Shown here: positions 26,637-37,211 of the stretch, in pieces
Position numbering within the stretch: the first letter of the stretch is position 1
Layout: each line of letters starts with the position of its first letter
Assembly: GCF_002095475.1 (NCBI RefSeq)
Contig: NZ_MLFR01000002.1
Span: 124,001-188,000 of the forward strand
From: Pantoea rwandensis
GTDB lineage: Bacteria > Pseudomonadota > Gammaproteobacteria > Enterobacterales > Enterobacteriaceae
DNA: 64,000 nucleotides
Reading direction: 5' to 3'
Notes under the pieces: model-generated
Seen by the model: only the letters and a program-made list of their open reading frames with translations
Told to the model about the DNA's origin: nothing
Databases searched by the model: none
Made by a program: the position numbers and the translations under genes

Positions 26637-29600
26637 TTATTCTGAAAGGGCAGAAGGTGTTTGCTCAGCTTTCTGTTGTAACCTTTTTTTTATGTACTGT
26701 GAAGATTCTACCAGTTTGGGGAAAAGCTCAATATTTTCACACACGATGAGGCTTACGCTTTCTGCATCTTCCGTGTTCCAGCTGCTCAAAGTTAGATTTT
26801 GTGCATCCAGCCAGCCCCGGAGCACCTCATCATCAACAGATCGCGGAAATAAAGCAGCCACAGCCCGGCGCGAAGTTCTTTTTTCAGGTTCTTTGAACGC
26901 AAGAACATCTTTAAAGTCCCTGATAACCGCAATACGTCTCTCAATACTCCTGTCGGTTTCGAGTAGGATATCATGAAGTTCCAGCAAAATTTCTGCCTGC
27001 AGATCTGCATGCAAAACAGACAACAAGAACCGGACGTTTTTTGCCATGGCTTGGATCTGACACATCAGCGGAACGGTACCACTCAGCAAACCATGGTGCT
27101 GCATTCCTAGCTGCTACGAACCGATCCGAACTTGCCATCCGGCTGAGAATAATTTTTCTATTATCTCCAAGCAGGACAATTGCTGCGTAAAGGCTCTCCT
27201 TATCGGTGAAACAAGACTGGCTCAGAATGATAATTTTATCCATCACCAGTGGAAGCGAATTAGTGCTGAACACGTCATCAATAAACTGACTGTCGAGGCT
27301 CTCCAAATTTTCTTCCCTGATTCGCTCGCAAAATTTTTCTTCCCTGTCAATTAACGGCTTAAGCAGATTGATTTTCCCCGGAAGCTTGGCAATTTCAGGA
27401 TAGAAACTACCAGCATAAGATAAGGTCTGGATAGCATCGAGATGATCATTAAGAATAATGTCCGCTATAGCAGGTTTCACGTAGGGTGCGGCTGTTTCAT
27501 TACTCAGCGATTTAAGTACCGTATGGAATGAAGTCATATAACGGAAATAACTGGCAAGATACTTAATGAAATCGTCATTCTCTGCGTATTCCTGTGCAAA
27601 GCTTTCAATGCCGGTATAATCATCGATTGCAACCATGTGAGCGACAATCTGGGCCGCAAACTCTTCTGGGTATTCTTCCTGAATAGCCCTCTGATATGGT
27701 ATGCGTTGTATTAACCCTTTGGCATACCACTCTTTGTTAAATATTAATTTCCTGAATTTAATTTTTTCAGTTATCTGCGTATTACCTAACAGTTCACGAT
27801 AAGCGCCTGATACACTTTCTGGTAAGTTATTCTCTTTATTTTCTACCAGTTTGTTTACTGAAGCACTAGCCAGACCAAAGAAGCGGATAATTTCATCATT
27901 GAATATGTCACTTCCCTCATCACCCAACTCAAAGCGAAGCATTTTCTCTTTTTCTTCTTCAATGAGTGACAGTGAGGGGATTTCAAGGTTTGAAAACTGC
28001 TTATGTCTGTTCAGGAGGTATAAAGAATAAACCTCTCCTGAGAGATCTCTTGTGATTTTATTCAGCAGGCTGTAACCCAGAAATCCTGAGTAAATATCTG
28101 CTTCGGCTAGCAATTCGTTAACATAAGTTTCATCGTTCTGGGGTGTGCTCTGCAGGCGGCTAAGATCTCTGATAATAAAATCGGTCTGCCGGTTGATGAA
28201 GTCTTCCAGCCCGATATGCATTTCTTTTATCAGCTTACTGAGACTCAGACTGAAATTCTGCCGGAATGGTTCTCTCTCTGTCAAAGCATATGAGGCATTA
28301 AGCGCCCGCACTGAACTTTGAATTTCCGGGCTAATCTTGTTAATTGATGAGTCAGGCAGTTTAACAATAGTCTCGAGCCAGTCTTTTATCGACATTCTGT
28401 GAGCACACCGTTGCCAAGCATGACTGAAACCATAGAGTACTAATAGCTTTTCGATTGAAGCGAAATCTTTGTTCTTGACAGCATCAGTGAGCGGCATATC
28501 CAATAACTCAGAAAGCGCAAGCTCAACAGGTGCCTGGAAGTGAATACTCATAAGATATTCGCTCCAGCGCCTTGTTTCATTGAGGAAAATCCGGTTCAGC
28601 TGCTTCTGCGTAGCCAGAACTTTGTCCTCATATTCAGTTAACTGCATATTGGCATTTTCACCGTCAGAAAATCTGAGCAGCGTCGTCACATCTGATTCAT
28701 TATACCGAACGAAAATGACATACAGAGCTAGCAAAACATATTCCTCCGGTGCTGAAACAGGTACAGTCTTCTGGAGTATATAAAGGTCGTTAACCAACTT
28801 TTTGAGTAGGCGTGGCGTAATCCGTGGGTATTCTCCCGGACGCCAGCGCTCCAGAATCAGCATCGTTTCTTCACACGAGAAATCGGCCTTGTTATTACAT
28901 ACAGTCTCTTTCCACATCACGCGAAATGCATCCTGCCATCCGGCTGTAATCAACGGCGGCACGGTGAACGTGACGGGAATGCGTTTGGCGATAAATTCCC
29001 GACCGGTATGCCCCTCAACAAGTAGCGATTTTGCCACGTGACGAGCAGAATAAGGAACAATGATGCGAAACTGCTTATGCGTGGTGCCTGCGATAAGCTC
29101 CATGTCGCTCCAGAGTTCTTTCACTTTATCCGCGCCAATGCGATCAAGATTATCAATTATCAGGATAAATTTTGCGCCGGAAGGCACGGTTGAGCTTTCT
29201 GTAAATCCGGTCAGCGCATTAGTTAATTCAATCGTGCCGATTTCTCTGCTGATAAGCCAGGTTTCTGAAATCTTGTCGACGCTGTTTTGCTTGAAAAGAT
29301 CGCCCACGCTAATAACATCTTCAACACTGCCGAGCTTTCGATTTTTTTGGCGAGATTTATACTTCAGCCACAACAGAAGCATTCCTGGTGAAAGCAGTGC
29401 AAGGAATTCTAATAACAGGACCGGTTTTACAATGGTGCTGCCTGGCTTTAAATAAGCATTCAGATCAAGCAGAAGATATCTGACCATTTGTACAGAAAGA
29501 AGTGATAAAAGGATAAAACTCACCGTCCACCAACTGAGCCTGCTACTCACCTTTTTGTCATATTCAACAATATTACCCAGCGCCTTGTTCCTGAGCATTT

Positions 29601-29910
29601 CCAACTTAGCTTTATTAACCCCTGGGATTACACTTATACCATTGTAAATCACTTCAATCAGCGCTTTTTTCGTATTGCCATAATGATAAAGTTCGGCATC
29701 AAAGTTGATGAAGGTGTAATCCGGAGTTAACTTCTTTTTGAGGAAATGAATAATTGTCGATTTACCCGATCCAAGTTCGCCCTCCAGACCCAGTATATTT
29801 ATGTCCTGATCTTTGATGACCTCTGCCATTTTATCAGCAACATTTCTGTGACTCTCGCCTTTGAAAAGGTCGCTATCGGAAGGCGTTTCCTGCTGAAGTA
29901 TCAGTGCCAC
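26637..29910 (-). CDS. KAP-family P-loop NTPase, C-terminal frame broken by one base in an A6 tract
   Basis: The gene starts at GTG after GGAGAG. The Walker A motif GELGSGKST is at residues 44-52 and Walker B FILIIDNLDR at 248-257. Two transmembrane segments (about 127-149 and 162-182) are inserted between them, which is the hallmark of KAP NTPases. They anchor the protein in the inner membrane with the NTPase inside. A long helical C-terminal part follows. In the present frame it ends after 979 residues at 26971. At 27037-27042 a run of six A (minus strand) has one base too many. Removing one restores KNVRFLLSVLHADLQAEILL and a further 140 residues to the stop at 26637, about 1090 in total. 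The plasmid F phage-exclusion protein PifA belongs to this family, so a defence role is plausible. Confidence 0.78.
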
Positions 29911-30914
29911 GGGCTCTCCTTTCTGCCATAGAATCTGAGTAAGTTTTTTGCTGAGCGGCCAAGTGATCGCTTATGTATTCATCAGGCAATCTCACCTTTT
30001 CATCATAATCGCCTAGGTGAGAATTTTCCTAGTCACTTTTTTAGCTCCCATAGTTCTTTTTTTGTGCATATTTGACAGGTTCCGAATACAACACACCGTT
30101 AAGCGGAATAGCCACAAAAGGATTAATAGTCAGCATCATTTCCTTTTTATCCACTCTAACTTTTCACGAAAATTATATTATTATCAGCATGTTGGAGAGG
30201 AATTCAAGTCTGTACAATCACATAACTGAATCAGCAAAGCGCATCACTGTATGATGGTCAAACCGGGTCAGGTCCCCTGGTCTGCCGTTCGGATCTTCAA
30301 TACTTACGTGGTGGCAGAGTCGAGCATACGTATTGCTTATCAGCACCAGACTTAAAGGATGTGTCTACTTTTGCGACACCGTGATTTACTCTCCTCCGGG
30401 CCAGAAAGATGCCACCCGCACTCGCCTTAAGCTGGTGTGGGTCACAATTTTGATGCGAGGTTTTAAGCTTTCATCCTCTGTTTACTCTCCGAGGAACACC
30501 GCGGAGCCGGATTTCCCTTCTACATCCTCTCTTTGAAATGCTTGTCCTGACCAAGTGTCCGGGGGTAGTGCCTAATGCGCCCTCACCCGATTTTTTTATT
30601 ATTTATTTTATAATCAGTATTATATGGACATCTTCCTGCGATAACGGCCGCTGAAGATCTCGTTTTTTATTCTGAACCCACTGAGTTATTCTTCGATCAC
30701 GGGAGAAAAGCCGAAAACCCATCCTCAATGGATCCTGAGCGGATCTATTTAATTTTCTTGAATTGCTCCCGTCGATCTCGATGAGCCGCCAAATCTGCAG
30801 TTTTGAACATAACACCCGTTATCAGAAATTTTACATGAAATTGATAAAAATTAAATTTATCAAGAATGATGTATTTAAACTAGACGCGTCGGGTTACCTG
30901 CTGAGGAATCTATT
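29911..30914. other. About 1 kb without an intact gene
   Basis: This stretch upstream of the KAP gene is AT-rich at 29.95-30.2 kb and more mixed at 30.25-30.55 kb. It must contain the KAP promoter. The small frames present have no ribosome site or recognisable product, and the region is bounded on the right by transposase debris. Confidence 0.4.
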
Positions 30915-31078
30915 ATGGCGGCTTCTGGTGCAAAGTTTTTCACGATGAATGAAGTTAACCGACTTAAAGTCATTCAGGACATTGCCGACCGGCGCTGACA
31001 ACCCACCTCGCGGCTAAACGTCTCGGCATTTCCGACCGGCACTGTCGCCGCATGCTCCATGCGCTACCATGCATTTAT
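30915..31078 (+). pseudogene. ISNCY-type transposase fragment (N-terminal helix-turn-helix)
   Basis: The frame reads FTMNEVNRLKVIQDIADRR. After a one-base shift it continues LTTHLAAKRLGISDRHCRRM, which is the N-terminal double helix-turn-helix of ISNCY transposases. It ends abruptly. Together with the middle-section fragment at 26.0-26.2 kb, remnants of this element type flank the KAP gene, both on the plus strand. Confidence 0.7.
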
Positions 31079-31458
31079 ATGAAAAGACAATCCAATATGG
31101 CCCATCCGAAATACTGTTAATCGGTTTGTCGAATAAACGCTTTTTCATGGAAATCCCCTCACGTCGTAATTGAAGATATTATTAACTTTGCTGTGTACTA
31201 AATCTGATCGGTCTCTGTTGGCTCATATGATGATGGTTAAGCGAATTGATGAGAAACTAGCCAACGGCCTACCTACTAATTAGTCAATGACTGATATATC
31301 AATACTTAAAGCTGGATCACAAAACGTTTGCAATCGGGTGCAAAGATCAAACATAATCACAACATTCGTAGGGGAAAGCGCGACCAAATGCTTCATAACT
31401 TTGAGCAAAGCTTGGTATCCAACAAGATTCGCGTTCAACGCAGAAGAGGTTCAATTGC
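31079..31458. other. 380-base leader upstream of the first LacI gene
   Basis: No reading frame of interest. It contains the operator-like palindrome listed separately 116 bases before the LacI start, and presumably the promoter of that gene. Confidence 0.4.
31328..31343. promoter_or_regulatory. LacI-type operator, TTGCAATCGGGTGCAA
   Basis: It matches the 16-base palindrome TTGCACCCGGGTGCAA, found perfect elsewhere in this region, at 14 positions. Its place upstream of the LacI gene suggests autoregulation or cross-regulation by the paralogue at 43 kb. Confidence 0.65.
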
Positions 31459-32484
31459 ATGTCTGAGCGCGAAATGGCCAATAAATTAGACAAGCGGACC
31501 AGGGCTACAGCGACAGATGTTGCCCAAAAGGCAGGTGTATCAAAGTGGACAGTGTCACGAGCCTTTACACCTGGCGCGTCTATTTCTGACAAAGCCAGAG
31601 AAGATGTGCTCGCGGCTGCTAAAGAGCTTGGGTATCGCCCTAACCTACTCGCACGTAGTTTGTCTCAAAAACGCACGCATATTATTGGCGTTGTGGTGGA
31701 TGAACTAAAAAACCCGCATTCGATGATGATGCTGGATGAAGTGACCAGGCAGCTACAGTCCCGCGGCTACATGGCACTGATGCTGAATATTACGGGTGAA
31801 AATTATCGTTCCGTGATGTCCCTGGCCGAACAACTTCAGGTGGATGGAATCCTGTTCCTTGGTACAGCTTTGACACCGGAGTTTGTTGCAATTGCAAATG
31901 ATCTCCATAAGGTACCTCTTGTTCAGGTTTCAAGAAACATCGGCGGAAAAGGAATTGATGTCGTAAACATTGATGGCTACAGAGCAGGCAAAGTGATTGC
32001 CCGCCTGCTCTTAGAGCAAGGCCATCAACGTTTTGGTTACATGGCTGGGCCAGGGGGAGAAGAAGGACATCTTCAGCGCAAAATGGGATATGTCGATGAG
32101 TTAAAAGCACATGGCCACGAGTTAGATCTGGAGCTTGAAACAGAACATTATGATCGCATGCTGGGCTATCAGGCAATGCAACGATACCTGTTAGAAATGC
32201 CGGTCTCACAGAGAGTTGATGCCTTATTCTGCGAGAACGACATCTTAGCTTTAGGCGCGATGGCAGCCCTTAGAGACATTTCTCCAGAGATACAACTGGC
32301 ACTTGTCGGCTTTGATGACATAGAAGAATCAGAAATTCCAGGGTGTGATTTGACCTCCTACAGTCAACGTTTGGACCGCCTGATGCATGAAGCCATATGC
32401 CGTCTGATTGATGGCAAAGGATCTGAAAAATCTGGCTGGGAGCAGGGAGAGATCCGTATCAGACGTTCTCACTTGAAGCATTAA
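31459..32484 (+). CDS. LacI-family transcriptional regulator (left copy)
   Basis: The N-terminal helix-turn-helix (ATATDVAQKAGVSKWTVSRAF) and hinge (LGYRPNLLARSLSQKRTHII) are followed by a sugar-binding core of the periplasmic-binding-protein fold, 341 residues in all. It is strikingly similar along its length to the LacI at 42.5-43.5 kb, including an identical recognition helix region VSKWTVSRAF and the tail GEIRIRRSHLK, so the two probably bind the same operators. It stands in front of the gluconate 2-dehydrogenase-type operon and is likely to control it. Confidence 0.9.
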   Translation: MSEREMANKLDKRTRATATDVAQKAGVSKWTVSRAFTPGASISDKAREDVLAAAKELGYRPNLLARSLSQKRTHIIGVVVDELKNPHSMMMLDEVTRQLQSRGYMALMLNITGENYRSVMSLAEQLQVDGILFLGTALTPEFVAIANDLHKVPLVQVSRNIGGKGIDVVNIDGYRAGKVIARLLLEQGHQRFGYMAGPGGEEGHLQRKMGYVDELKAHGHELDLELETEHYDRMLGYQAMQRYLLEMPVSQRVDALFCENDILALGAMAALRDISPEIQLALVGFDDIEESEIPGCDLTSYSQRLDRLMHEAICRLIDGKGSEKSGWEQGEIRIRRSHLKH

Positions 32485-32888
32485 CTGGAAAAATCATGCA
32501 GCATTTTGCACCCGGTCACACACCTGACCAGTTAACGTGAAATTCCTGTGAAAATATTAATTTTATGTATTGATGTTGGGCTTCAAAAACACATGATCAC
32601 TGCTGTATAAAACAATATATATCAGAAACAATTATTTTAAAGGAGTTGGCTCTCGTTATATTAATAATTAAAAACTCTTACTCTACGCTTTACCTCAGTA
32701 AATTTTAGCGACTCTTTTAGAGACGCCTGTTAATGCGATTAAATTATCGCAGGCAAAACTGCGCTTAAAAAACGTGGTGTCGTGTTCTTTTACAGGGCGA
32801 GTGGGCTTAAGCCTGCTCATTTTTTACTGCACTGAAGTGCAGAAACAGTGATGACCGGTCGTAAACCGTTTCGTTGAAGGTATTTACT
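32485..32888. other. 404-base leader of the gluconate 2-dehydrogenase-type operon
   Basis: No gene is seen. Near its left end is TTGCACCCGG (32506-32515), the left part of the regional operator palindrome, but the right half is not kept. No other operator copy was found before the operon. Confidence 0.4.
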
Positions 32889-33617
32889 ATGAATCGAAGA
32901 GAAGCGCTCTTTTCCCTGGGTTCTATCGTGGCAACTGCCGCGGTTGTTCCCAAACTTCGTGCAGAAGAATTGCATAACGTTCCGCTGGAAACGCAACTCA
33001 GCGCAGACCACATGCCGCAGCCAGCGTGGCAGAAAGGTTATCAGGTCCTCACTGATGAGAAGGATCGCAAAACGTTAACGGCTATTTTTAACCGTCTCAT
33101 TCCTGCCGATAAGCTGGGACCATCAGCAAGTGAAGCAGGATGCATTGAGTTCATCGACAGTGAACTCGCGGGTGACTATGGCAGTGGCGCAGCCTTATAT
33201 CTTGAAGGCCCCCTTAATCCTGGAAATGAAGAAGCCCTGATGGGCAGCCCGCAATTCCTCGCTCCTCCTCGTGAACGTTATCTAACCGGTCTGAAAGCAT
33301 TAAACGCATGGTCTGAAGAGCATCTCAAGAAAGCTTTCTTTGAACTTGAAAGTGAACAGATTGATGCATTTCTCAAAGAGATGGAAAAGGGAAAAATAGA
33401 TTTAGGCAACGGCGTTAACAGTCAGGCTTTCTTTGAACTCATGCTGCAGAACGTACGGGAAGGTTATTTGGCCGACCCCATTTACGGCGGTAACAAAAAT
33501 ATGGTCGGTTGGAAAATGATCGGCTTCCCGGGGGCTCGCTACGACTATCGCCCATATATTGAGCGTCGAAATGAAAATCTTCAGTTAATCCCCGTTAGCC
33601 TGATCCCTGATAATTAA
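32889..33617 (+). CDS. Gluconate 2-dehydrogenase subunit 3 family protein (small subunit)
   Basis: The 242-residue protein starts at ATG with GAAGG eight bases before it. It carries an N-terminal twin-arginine signal (NRREALFSLGSIVATAAVV). The mature part includes FNRLIPADKLGPSASEAG and GYLADPIYGGNKNMVGWKMI, features of the small subunit of membrane FAD sugar and sugar-acid dehydrogenases. In these complexes the small subunit carries the signal peptide and takes the signal-less flavoprotein across the membrane by Tat. It is followed 16 bases later by the flavoprotein. Confidence 0.88.
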   Translation: MNRREALFSLGSIVATAAVVPKLRAEELHNVPLETQLSADHMPQPAWQKGYQVLTDEKDRKTLTAIFNRLIPADKLGPSASEAGCIEFIDSELAGDYGSGAALYLEGPLNPGNEEALMGSPQFLAPPRERYLTGLKALNAWSEEHLKKAFFELESEQIDAFLKEMEKGKIDLGNGVNSQAFFELMLQNVREGYLADPIYGGNKNMVGWKMIGFPGARYDYRPYIERRNENLQLIPVSLIPDN

Positions 33618-33633
33618 TCCCGGAGCTTTACAA

Positions 33634-35403
33634 ATGTCACAAATAAGAAAAAAAGCTGACGTCGTTATCGTCGGCTTAGGTTGGGCTGGCTCCGTGATGG
33701 CAGAAGAGCTGACGCGCGCAGGCCTTGAAGTCGTCGCAATTGAACGCGGCGCATGGCGTGATACTTCTACTGATTTCCCGGTAGCGGTCGATCCTGATGA
33801 GCTTCGCTGGCGTACACGCCGTAAAATTATGCAGCCTATGAGTGTGGAAACCACAACTTTCCGTAACCGTAGCGATCAAGAGGCAGCTCCAGTGCGTAAC
33901 TGGTCCGCATTCCAGTTTGGCTGGAACGTCGGTGGCGCAGGGACACACTGGGCCGGGATGTCCTGGCGTTTCACCCCATGGGATTTTGAAATCGCCACAC
34001 AGACCCGCGAACGCTACGGCGCCGCGAAAATGAAAGGTCTGCAACTGCAGGACTGGGGCGTGACCTATGATGAGATGGCCCCTTTTTACGATCGCTTCGA
34101 ACGTATTGCCGGTACATCAGGCAAAGCCGGTAATCTGAACGGCCAGCCGCAGGCAGACGGGAATATCTTTGAAGGCTCGCGCAGTCGTGAATACCCGACG
34201 CCTCCGCTGAAAGATACCCACTGGATGCGCAAGTACCGTGAGACCACCCAGAAAATGGGTTATCACCCGTTCACGGTACCAGCTGGTAATATTTCTCAGG
34301 CCTACGTCAACCCTCTGGGTGTGACCATGGGACCTTGTACCTATTGCGGATTCTGTGATTTCCACGGTTGCGGTAACTTCTCCAAGTCCTCACCGCAGGC
34401 CTGTATTCTCCCGGCCCTGATGCGCCGCAAAAACTTCACGCTGTTGACCAACACGGAAGTGCTTCATGCCGTTAAGCATGAAGATGGCAAAACCGTAAAA
34501 GGTGTGAAGTTCATTTCAGAAGACGGCAAAGAAGGCTTCCAGCCGGCAGATATCGTATGTATCACCGCCTACCAGATGGACAACGTACGTCTGATGCTGC
34601 TGTCTGGCGTGGGTGAGCAATACGATCCACGCACCGGCCGCGGTACCATCGGCCGTAACTATAACTACCAGACCTGCTCCAGTGTTACCGGATTCTTTGA
34701 TAACGAATACATGAACCCGTTTATCGGCGGGGGCGCCCTTGCCGTACAAATCGATGATTTTAACGGCGACAACTTCGACCACAGCCACCTGGACTTCATT
34801 GGGGGTGCCGGGATCATGGGCTTCTCAACCAATGGTCGTCCTATTCAGAACATGGATGGTCTGCGTCCAGGTACACCTCGCTGGGGTAGTGAATGGAAAG
34901 CGGGCTACGCGCGTGATTATCAGACCGCAGGCACTATCTTCTGTCAGGGTACCTCAATGCCTGTCCGAGAAGCATACCTGGATCTCGACCCGGTTTACAA
35001 AGATCGCCACGGCCAGCCGCTGATGCGTATGACGTTTGACTGGAACAAAAACGATGTACGCATGGCGAATTACGTTACCGACCGCGCGATCGACATCATG
35101 AAGGAAATTGGTGGTAAGCATCTTGTCATCGATAACCAGTCAGAGAAGAGCTGGAACCCCTACATGCAGCACAGCTCGCATACCATTGGTGGTGCCGTGA
35201 TGGGTGCTGATCCGACGACATCTGCCCTTAACCCTTACCTTCAGAGTTGGGATGCACATAACCTCTTTGTCGTCGGCGCTTCAGCCTTCCCGAACAATGG
35301 TGGCTATAACCCAACCGTTACAGTAGGTGCGCTGGCGATCCGCGCTGCGCAGGCTATCTACCAAAAGTACATTAATAATCCGTCGCCGCTGGTAGGAGCA
35401 TAA
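33634..35403 (+). CDS. GMC-family FAD dehydrogenase, gluconate 2-dehydrogenase-type large subunit
   Basis: The 589-residue flavoprotein has the FAD dinucleotide motif VIVGLGWAGS (11-20), the GMC C-terminal signature with MQHSSHTIGGAVMG, and the last FAD contact region ASAFPNNGGYNPTVTVGALA. A cysteine cluster CTYCGFCDFHGC (C235, C238, C241, C246) is probably a [3Fe-4S] site passing electrons to the cytochrome. There is no signal peptide, in keeping with export bound to the small subunit. It oxidises a sugar acid or sugar at the periplasmic face and feeds electrons to the cytochrome c subunit encoded next. The NNGGYNP end favours the gluconate type over the glucoside 3-dehydrogenase type, but the true substrate is open. 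Confidence 0.88.
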   Translation: MSQIRKKADVVIVGLGWAGSVMAEELTRAGLEVVAIERGAWRDTSTDFPVAVDPDELRWRTRRKIMQPMSVETTTFRNRSDQEAAPVRNWSAFQFGWNVGGAGTHWAGMSWRFTPWDFEIATQTRERYGAAKMKGLQLQDWGVTYDEMAPFYDRFERIAGTSGKAGNLNGQPQADGNIFEGSRSREYPTPPLKDTHWMRKYRETTQKMGYHPFTVPAGNISQAYVNPLGVTMGPCTYCGFCDFHGCGNFSKSSPQACILPALMRRKNFTLLTNTEVLHAVKHEDGKTVKGVKFISEDGKEGFQPADIVCITAYQMDNVRLMLLSGVGEQYDPRTGRGTIGRNYNYQTCSSVTGFFDNEYMNPFIGGGALAVQIDDFNGDNFDHSHLDFIGGAGIMGFSTNGRPIQNMDGLRPGTPRWGSEWKAGYARDYQTAGTIFCQGTSMPVREAYLDLDPVYKDRHGQPLMRMTFDWNKNDVRMANYVTDRAIDIMKEIGGKHLVIDNQSEKSWNPYMQHSSHTIGGAVMGADPTTSALNPYLQSWDAHNLFVVGASAFPNNGGYNPTVTVGALAIRAAQAIYQKYINNPSPLVGA

Positions 35404-35405
35404 TT

Positions 35406-36719
35406 GTGAGCATGAAAAAGAAACTTGTTTATGGCGCAGCTATCGTTCTAGTGCTGGCAGGTTTAGCTGGAAGTTATCGCTTGTGGGCCGTGCTCGAAAG
35501 TTCGCGTTCACAAGTGGCGGATAACAATGTCAAGCTGGCCGATTTCAAGAGTAATGATGCAGAAGCCATTAAGCGCGGTGAATACGTCATGCGACTGGCC
35601 GACTGTGCAGCCTGCCACAACGCCTCCTTTAACGGTGGGTATAAAATCGATACTCCCTTTGGCGCGCTGGAAACCTCAAATATCACGCCAGACCGTGAGA
35701 CCGGCATCGGTAATATGACTGAGCGTGATTTTTTCACCGCCGTGCGTCAAGGGCGGGGTACGCATGGATTCCTTTATCCAGCGATGCCTTACACTGCTTA
35801 TGCCAAAATGACAGATGCAGACATGCATGATCTCTGGGCCTATTTTTCGACTATCGCCCCAGTTAAACATGATGTCGATGAAAATGCGGGAATGCACTTC
35901 CCGTATAACATCCGTCTGGCCATGCTTGGCTGGAACGTGCTGTTCTTTGATAATTCTGGGTTTACAGCAGCCTCAGCTAATGATGCAGCATGGAACCGGG
36001 GTAAGTATCTCGTTGACGGCCCGGCACACTGCAGCGTATGCCATACCGCGCGCAATGCACTTGGGGGAGAAATCAGTAGCGCTTACCTTCAGGGCGGAAA
36101 TCTGGGTGACTGGTACGCACCGGATATTACCCCAAATCCTCACGCGGGGATCGGTGACTGGAGTAATGACCAGATTGCAGATTATCTGAAGACCGGCTCA
36201 AACGGTACCAGCGTGGCTGCAGGTCCAATGGCAGAAGCCGTGGAGCACTCAACGCAGTACTTCAACAAGGACGATTTGCAGGCTATTGCAACATATCTGC
36301 GTGCTCTTCCAGCATCTTCGACGCCTGCTGAGCCGCCCTTCCACATGGATGCAGCTCGCGCAAAAGATGCCGCCCTGAGTTATGAGGTTAACTGCTCTGC
36401 CTGCCACGGTCTGCAGGGAGAAGGTATCACCGGTATGGTGCCGGCGTTTGCCGGGAACCGCGCAATGCAAAACGATCCTACGAATATGATCCACGCCATG
36501 CTAACGGGGGCACGCGCACCACACACTGAAGAGCGGCAGACTGCTGCGGGCATGCCATCATTCGCCTGGAAGATGAACGATCAGCAGATTACTGATGTTC
36601 TGAATTATGTGCGAAATAGCTGGGGTAATGAAGCCAGTGAGGTGAAGGTAGAAGACGTAGCTAAGATGCGTAAAGACACCGGTGCTAACGAGAAACTCAA
36701 AACACCGACAATGCAGTAA
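35406..36719 (+). CDS. Tri-haem membrane cytochrome c subunit of the sugar-acid dehydrogenase
   Basis: The protein has 437 residues and starts at GTG after GGAG. A hydrophobic N-terminal segment (LVYGAAIVLVLAGLAGSY) serves as signal or anchor. Three haem-binding motifs are present: CAACH (67-71), CSVCH (209-213) and CSACH (330-334), each in a domain with a later methionine ligand candidate. It takes electrons from the flavoprotein and passes them to ubiquinone. The gene is two bases after the flavoprotein stop, and the three-gene set ends in a strong terminator. Confidence 0.92.
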   Translation: MSMKKKLVYGAAIVLVLAGLAGSYRLWAVLESSRSQVADNNVKLADFKSNDAEAIKRGEYVMRLADCAACHNASFNGGYKIDTPFGALETSNITPDRETGIGNMTERDFFTAVRQGRGTHGFLYPAMPYTAYAKMTDADMHDLWAYFSTIAPVKHDVDENAGMHFPYNIRLAMLGWNVLFFDNSGFTAASANDAAWNRGKYLVDGPAHCSVCHTARNALGGEISSAYLQGGNLGDWYAPDITPNPHAGIGDWSNDQIADYLKTGSNGTSVAAGPMAEAVEHSTQYFNKDDLQAIATYLRALPASSTPAEPPFHMDAARAKDAALSYEVNCSACHGLQGEGITGMVPAFAGNRAMQNDPTNMIHAMLTGARAPHTEERQTAAGMPSFAWKMNDQQITDVLNYVRNSWGNEASEVKVEDVAKMRKDTGANEKLKTPTMQ

Positions 36720-36725
36720 ATAAAC

Positions 36726-36753
36726 TGGCCCGGCTTTTACCGGGCCATTTTTT
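36726..36753 (+). terminator. Intrinsic terminator of the dehydrogenase operon
   Basis: TGGCCCGG-CTTTTA-CCGGGCCA is a perfect 8-bp stem followed by six T. It begins seven bases after the cytochrome stop. Confidence 0.9.
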
Positions 36754-37062
36754 CCTCAAACCCGATTTAATGCCCGCGAAGCCAAAAGCAGCCTTAATTT
36801 CAAAATCTCATCTGCCATTCCCATTTCTTAGCCGACAAATAGTTTTGTGACAGATATCAAACTTACTGGTTTTGTATTCATAAGCATTAAATCATGGCCT
36901 TAATATTGCTTAATCGCTAATGAATATATTGAGAAACCGAAGTAAAAATAAAAAATTAACCTAATTTTCATTAAGTTAAACGCAAATATTGGCCGATTTA
37001 TTTTCCTGAACTTTAACCGATCAACAGTGAACCACTTTGTCGGTAAAAGCAATATACCTGCT

Positions 37063-37078
37063 CTGCACCCGGGTGCAA
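37063..37078. promoter_or_regulatory. LacI-type operator, CTGCACCCGGGTGCAA
   Basis: It keeps the perfect 14-base core TGCACCCGGGTGCA. It is the upstream of two copies before the Gfo/Idh-isomerase operon. Confidence 0.75.
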
Positions 37079-37195
37079 TATGTTGCCATTTTGTGATCCA
37101 TTCCTGAAAGTTAAATAGTGACCTCTTTACATTAAACCCTGCATGTTCAACATTTGGGCTGAAGCAAAAATCAGCTGGACTTTTATTAAGCTTAT

Positions 37196-37211
37196 TTGCA
37201 CCCGGGTGCAA
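37196..37211. promoter_or_regulatory. LacI-type operator, perfect TTGCACCCGGGTGCAA
   Basis: A perfect 16-base palindrome 47 bases before the Gfo/Idh start, where it would overlap the promoter or the transcription start. Confidence 0.82.

Noticed and set aside
26443..26976. Plus-strand frame of 177 codons
   Set aside because: It overlaps the restored C-terminal part of the KAP NTPase, which has a clear family-like sequence on the other strand.
31347..31592. Minus-strand frame of 81 codons
   Set aside because: Antisense to the helix-turn-helix region of the left LacI gene.
32506..32515. TTGCACCCGG as another LacI operator
   Set aside because: Only the left half matches; the right half reads TCACAC, so symmetry is lost. 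Kept only as a half-site note.
32889..36719. Glucoside 3-dehydrogenase as the identity of the three-subunit complex
   Set aside because: The gene neighbourhood would fit, but the FAD-binding start and the NNGGYNP end look more like gluconate 2-dehydrogenase. It cannot be excluded without biochemical data.
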